Below, in pieces: positions 42,141 through 45,396 of a stretch of 45,396 nucleotides of DNA. The notes under the pieces were generated by a model, which ran no database searches, was not told the origin of the DNA, and saw only the letters and a list, made by a program, of their open reading frames with translations. Position 1 is the stretch's first letter. Each line of letters starts with the position of its first letter. This DNA is from Pseudomonadota bacterium (lineage in GTDB: Bacteria > Pseudomonadota > Gammaproteobacteria > Burkholderiales > Sulfuricellaceae): contig JAJYUW010000005.1 in NCBI GenBank assembly GCA_021792335.1, positions 1-45,396 on the forward strand, given 5' to 3'. The translations under genes and the position numbers were made by a program.

Positions 42141-43124
42141 TCATAAGGTCTCGCGTTTTGTTGCCGGCTTAACCAAGCGCGGGATCCAGCGCACATAGAC
42201 AAGTTCGCCGACGAGTTCGACCAGCGTTTGCGTCACCACGACCGCGGGGATGAGGGCGCCGCCACCGGGGACGGCGAATGCCAGCGGCAAGACCACCAGG
42301 GAATTGCGGGTGCCCGCGCTGAAGGCCAGGGCACGGCCCGCGCCCACGTCGAGTCGCAGAAGCTTGCCCACCGCATAGGCGACAAGCGGCATGGCGATCG
42401 CGAATGCCGCATAAATCGGCACCGTCCGGGCAACATCGGCCGACGCGGCGCCGATCCGCGGTGCGACGGCCGCGAACACCAGCGACAGCACCAGCGCCAT
42501 CAGCGGGACCGGCAGCCATCCCATCACCCCCTCGACCCGCCTGCCCGACGCGCGGCGGGCGGCCCAGTACTGGGTTGCCCCAGCGAGCACAAGGGGGATG
42601 GCAATCAGCCAGAAAAACGCATGCAGGAAGGGGCTTGCCTGCACCAGGCCTGCGGCGTCGGACCCGAGAAACAGCCCGATATAAACGGGCAGCAGCAGCA
42701 TTTGCGCGATGAGCAAAACCGGCGTCGCCGCGAGGATGAGCTTCGCGTCTCCCCGCCCCAGGTGCGTAAATACGACGACGTAATCGATACAGGGCGCCAG
42801 CAATACCAGCAGCACGGCAAAGTGAAGAGCCGGATGGGCAGGAAGGAACTGGACCAGCCCGAGTACCACCAGCGGAACCGCAACGAAGTTGACGATCAGC
42901 AGCGCCAAGAGGAAGCGCCCGTGCGTCAGCGCCTGCCCGAAGGCAGCCATCGGCACTTGCAGGAAGGTGACATACAGCAGCGCAGCCAGCGCCGGATTGA
43001 TCCAGGCTTCCAGGGCGGCAGCGGATGGCCCCGCGACGGCGGCCGCCAGCAGGCCGGCAAACACCGCCATGAAATAAATGACGACCTGATGCTTTTCCAG
43101 CGTCGGCTTGGAGATGCGAATCAT
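42141..43124 (-). CDS. ACR3/bile acid:sodium symporter-family transporter (arsenic resistance protein-like)
   Basis: 327 aa from the ATG at 43124 (MIRISKPTLEKHQVVIYFMAVFAGLLAAAVAG). The track extension to 43406 is a shadow of the neighbouring zinc-ribbon gene. About 10 hydrophobic segments are present. The conserved motif VLLAPCIDYVVVFTHLGRGDAKLILAATPVLLIAQMLLLPVYIGLFL matches the ACR3 APC...LxRGD region, including its essential Cys. AFSAGTRNSLVVLPLAFAVPGG is the second core motif. ACR3 pumps export arsenite or antimonite, but related members take other solutes and there is no arsR or arsC nearby. It is in the same direction as the P-type ATPase, 87 bp upstream of it. Confidence 0.82.
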   Translation of the reverse strand: MIRISKPTLEKHQVVIYFMAVFAGLLAAAVAGPSAAALEAWINPALAALLYVTFLQVPMAAFGQALTHGRFLLALLIVNFVAVPLVVLGLVQFLPAHPALHFAVLLVLLAPCIDYVVVFTHLGRGDAKLILAATPVLLIAQMLLLPVYIGLFLGSDAAGLVQASPFLHAFFWLIAIPLVLAGATQYWAARRASGRRVEGVMGWLPVPLMALVLSLVFAAVAPRIGAASADVARTVPIYAAFAIAMPLVAYAVGKLLRLDVGAGRALAFSAGTRNSLVVLPLAFAVPGGGALIPAVVVTQTLVELVGELVYVRWIPRLVKPATKRETL

Positions 43125-43143
43125 GCCTGGAAAATGCGTTGTG

Positions 43144-43452
43144 CTACTGCCGGGGTTTGCCGCACTGGCCGCAAAACCGGGCGCCCGCCGGCAGTTCCGC
43201 GCCGCAGCCGGAACATTTGGCGGGCGACAGGGAAGCCCCGCATTGCCGGCAGAAGCGCGCATCGCGCGCATTGGCGCTGCCGCACTTGGGGCAAGGATTG
43301 CCGGGATTGCCCCCACCTGGGCCAGTGTCCTGCGGATATCCTTGATAGCCGCCATGTTTGGAACCGCCACGATGACCGCCCTGATAGCCGCCGTGGTGGC
43401 CTCCATATCTGCCGCCCATCAAATTGCCCAACATTCGTTCGAAGAATCCCAT
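43144..43452 (-). CDS. Gly/His/Tyr-rich protein with two C-terminal zinc ribbons
   Basis: 102 aa. A short amphipathic start (MGFFERMLGNLMGG) precedes a GGHHGGYQGG-type low-complexity stretch. Two zinc ribbons follow: NPCPKCGSANARDARFCRQCG and KCSGCGAELPAGARFCGQCG (four CxxC pairs). The family role is unknown; the His/Cys content and the metal-efflux neighbours suggest metal binding or sensing. A paralogue at 44693-45094 shares the start and the first ribbon but replaces the second with a SHOCT domain. It starts upstream of the ACR3-like gene with a 19-bp gap. Confidence 0.82.
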   Translation of the reverse strand: MGFFERMLGNLMGGRYGGHHGGYQGGHRGGSKHGGYQGYPQDTGPGGGNPGNPCPKCGSANARDARFCRQCGASLSPAKCSGCGAELPAGARFCGQCGKPRQ

Positions 43453-43517
43453 GGTTTACTCCTTTGCAGTTGATTTAACGATGACAAAAGTTGTCCCTGC
43501 TAATTGACGACACCTGC

Positions 43518-43958
43518 TTATTCGGGATGATTTTGGTTGCCGGGCTTTTGGCTAAGCCGTTTCCAGCCGGGCAGGTGATGAAGCGCGAGGGTTGCAAAAA
43601 TCAGCCCCCCCGTGACGATCGCCAACACATACATCCCGTAAGCGCTGGCCATGCCGACTGCCGCTGTCGCCCAAAGCGTTGCGGCGGTCGTTAGCCCTGC
43701 CACGCCCCCCTTATCCTGAAAAATGACGCCCGCTCCAATAAAGCCTATGCCGGTGACGACTTGCGCCGCGATACGGGTCGGATCGTTGTCCACGTGAGCG
43801 GATATCAGGCTGAACGCGCAAGCACCTATAGAGATCGCCATGTAAGTTCGAATGCCCGCGTCGCTTGCATGGCGCTCTCTTTCCCAGCCGATCAAGCCTC
43901 CTATCAGCGCAGCGAGAATCATGCGCGAGGCATAAAGAAGTTCAGTTTCGATATCCAT
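43518..43958 (-). CDS. MgtC/SapB family inner-membrane protein
   Basis: 146 aa with four to five hydrophobic segments. The MgtC N-terminal signature is clear: LLYASRMILAALIGGLIGWERERHASDAGIRTYMAISIGACAFSLIS. TRIAAQVVTGIGFIGAGVIFQDKGGVAGLTTAATLWATAAVGMASAYGMYVLAIVTGGLIF follows. It lacks the C-terminal ACT-like domain of virulence-type MgtC, so it belongs to the short SapB-like group of unknown function, often linked to Mg2+ limitation or membrane energetics. It lies 65 bp upstream of the double zinc-ribbon gene and about 170 bp downstream of copy 2 of the unknown membrane-anchored protein. No terminator was seen between them. Confidence 0.9.
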   Translation of the reverse strand: MDIETELLYASRMILAALIGGLIGWERERHASDAGIRTYMAISIGACAFSLISAHVDNDPTRIAAQVVTGIGFIGAGVIFQDKGGVAGLTTAATLWATAAVGMASAYGMYVLAIVTGGLIFATLALHHLPGWKRLSQKPGNQNHPE

Positions 43959-44075
43959 TTTCTTCGTTCATCTCCGCATGCCTATACCACGGCCACAAGG
44001 GCCAGCGCTGCGCCATACCCTGCCAAAAAACTTGCAGCCAAGGCACGCGGCTCACCGCCCTTGCCATAGACCGTA

Positions 44076-44672
44076 CGGCGTCTCTTCTGCCTTATGTTTT
44101 TCCAGCACCTGCCGTCATGGGCAGGCGGTTTACAATTCCCGGATTTCCACCTCGGTCATCTCCGTGCCGAGCCGCAACGTTTTCACGAACTTCAGTGCGA
44201 AGCGACGGTTTCCCTTGGCGTAGACATGGGTCTCTTCAGCGAGGGAAGCGGCGGTCACTTCTTTGGTGAATCCCAGCGTCGCCATCTCGCGGGCGTAGAA
44301 CGCGATGACCTCGGCGAAACCGGCCGCGCCCTTATAGGCCACGCGTCGTTTTTGCTCCTGAATACTGAAGGCGACTCGCACCATGCCGGGAAAGCGCGGG
44401 AGGCCCGCGATGTCCTCGCCGCCCACGTCCTGCCTGGGCAGGGCCGCGCCCGGCGCCCACTCCTCGATCTTTTGCCCCAGCTCTGGCGGCACGAGCGCCT
44501 TAACTCGCTCCTTGAGTCCGGGCAACATCTCTTCGGCCTTTTGTATGGGCTGCGCGGCGATTTGCTTGCCGCCGGCGAGCCACTGAGGCAGCCTGTCCGT
44601 GACGAGGCCAAAGCCGGCGATAACCCCCCAGACGAGGAGGGCCAGTAAAATCACCAAACCCAGGGCGCCGAT
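44076..44672. repeat. Copy 2 of the duplicated segment of about 600 bp
   Basis: It matches 37899-38494 across the coding region and the shared downstream tail beginning at the GGCGTCTCTTCTG motif. The flanking genes differ, so the segment moved or was duplicated as a unit. Confidence 0.85.
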
Positions 44673-44696
44673 GATGAGACCGTATTTGCTGTTCAT
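44130..44696 (-). CDS. Membrane-anchored protein of unknown function, copy 2
   Basis: 188-aa paralogue of the gene at 37952-38518, about 87% identical by eye. It has the same layout: a membrane helix at residues 8-31 (IIGALGLVILLALLVWGVIAGFGL), a helical linker and a C-terminal alpha/beta domain with VIAFYAREMATLGFTKEV. Most substitutions are conservative (V/I, L/F) outside the first 10 residues, so both copies appear to be under selection. The ATG overlaps the stop of the zinc-ribbon/SHOCT gene (ATGA) and has GGAG upstream, which implies coupled synthesis. The function is unknown; a periplasm-facing role beside metal pumps is inferred. Confidence 0.8.
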   Translation of the reverse strand: MNSKYGLIIGALGLVILLALLVWGVIAGFGLVTDRLPQWLAGGKQIAAQPIQKAEEMLPGLKERVKALVPPELGQKIEEWAPGAALPRQDVGGEDIAGLPRFPGMVRVAFSIQEQKRRVAYKGAAGFAEVIAFYAREMATLGFTKEVTAASLAEETHVYAKGNRRFALKFVKTLRLGTEMTEVEIREL

Positions 44697-45094
44697 CTTA
44701 TCTCCGTGTATTTGACCTTCCGATCTTGTTCGATTTGGCCATGAGATTGTTTCTTTTGCAGGTCATCGCGCTTGCGCAGATACTCCTCGCGCTCGATCTC
44801 TCCGTGCGCGTATCTTTCTTCCAGGATCGCGAGTGCATCGCTCCGGCCCGCCATGGGCTCCGGTTTGGAGCGGGACCCGCCGCATTGCTGGCAAAAGCGC
44901 GCATCGCTCGCATTCGCGCTGCCGCACTTGGGGCAGGGATTGCCGCCGCTTGGGCCAGTGCCCTGCGGATAGCCTGGATTACCCCCATAGCCGCCATGCC
45001 CGGAACCGCCGTGATGGCCGCCCCGGTAGCCGCCGTGGTGGCCGCCGAGTTTGCCGCCCATCAAACTACCGAACATGCGTTCAAGGAATCCCAT
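44693..45094 (-). CDS. Gly/His-rich protein with zinc ribbon and SHOCT domain
   Basis: 133 aa. An amphipathic start (MGFLERMFGSLMGGKLGG) and a GGHHGGYRGGHHGG low-complexity region precede a zinc ribbon (NPCPKCGSANASDARFCQQCGG). A SHOCT motif follows (DALAILEERYAHGEIEREEYLRKRDDLQKK) with a polar tail. It combines the N-terminal half of the 43144 protein with the SHOCT end of the 37581 protein. It lies between the RND pump gene (60-bp gap) and copy 2 of the unknown membrane-anchored protein (4-bp overlap). Membrane or partner recruitment through SHOCT is only a suggestion. Confidence 0.83.
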   Translation of the reverse strand: MGFLERMFGSLMGGKLGGHHGGYRGGHHGGSGHGGYGGNPGYPQGTGPSGGNPCPKCGSANASDARFCQQCGGSRSKPEPMAGRSDALAILEERYAHGEIEREEYLRKRDDLQKKQSHGQIEQDRKVKYTEIR

Positions 45095-45154
45095 GATTTT
45101 CTCCTTCGCAGTGGATTGATTTGACGCCCCAGCCTGTCGGCCAGGGCGTTCCGG

Positions 45155-45396
<242 letters not shown>

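Noticed and set aside
43125-43406. N-terminal extension of the ACR3-like ORF
   Set aside because: Out-of-frame reading of the double zinc-ribbon gene.
43959-44075. Short open frame ending GEPRALAASFLAGYGAALALVAVV
   Set aside because: Looks hydrophobic and could be a gene remnant, but no start, family or conservation evidence is available.

Overview
The window joins an ordinary proteobacterial chromosome segment (about 1-21,000) to a conjugative element module (about 21,050-36,360) and a metal-resistance cargo region (about 36,500 to the right edge). The core gene orders trxA-rho-rpmE, coaBC-dut and radC-rpmB-rpmG, an AddAB-type helicase/nuclease pair, the PA2779/PA2778 pair and a moderately GC-rich composition fit a betaproteobacterium, probably an environmental one. 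That placement is inference from gene content only.

Core region. The 3' end of icd is followed by a 100-bp inverted-repeat element and a small ORF, then a periplasmic PBP7-type peptidase. A CPA1-type cation/proton antiporter comes next, with a MITE-like element ending 9 bp upstream of its start codon, then mobA. After these come the PA2779/PA2778 pair, a GT39-type glycosyltransferase, rpmE, rho and trxA. A 14-bp-overlapping gene pair encodes an AddB-like Fe-S nuclease and an AddA-like UvrD helicase-nuclease. Both contain palindromic intergenic-type repeats read through in frame. Next are a 58-aa lysine-rich protein missing from the ORF track, a Mut7-C RNase-domain protein, a Gly-rich exported protein, dut, coaBC, radC, rpmB and rpmG (55 aa, also missing from the track).

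Conjugation module. All genes lie on the minus strand: LysR regulator, EexN-like lipoprotein, terminator, traG (VirD4), copG-like, trbB, trbC, trbD, [IS], trbE, trbJ, trbL, trbF, trbG, trbI and a DUF2274 gene. This is the mating-pair-formation block of Tn4371-like integrative and conjugative elements. No integrase, relaxase, par genes or oriT are visible in the window. An IS110-family element of the IS1111 type sits exactly at the trbE start codon; it keeps the ATG but moves the Shine-Dalgarno sequence about 1.5 kb away.

Cargo region. Another long minus-strand array reads from the right edge leftwards: the C-terminus of a CzcA/CusA-type RND pump, a zinc-ribbon/SHOCT protein, a membrane-anchored protein of unknown function (copy 2), MgtC/SapB, a double zinc-ribbon protein, an ACR3/BASS transporter, a P1B-type metal ATPase, a DUF302 protein, a small thioredoxin-fold protein, a frameshifted zf-TFIIB gene, copy 1 of the unknown membrane-anchored protein (about 87% identical), a SHOCT protein, an orphan FlgB-like protein with an unusual N-terminal extension, and a second, truncated P-type ATPase C-terminus. 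The likely theme is metal or metalloid efflux and envelope stress. The duplicated unknown protein with SHOCT/zinc-ribbon neighbours, the orphan FlgB and the ATPase remnant are the least explained parts.

No rRNA, tRNA or CRISPR array was seen.
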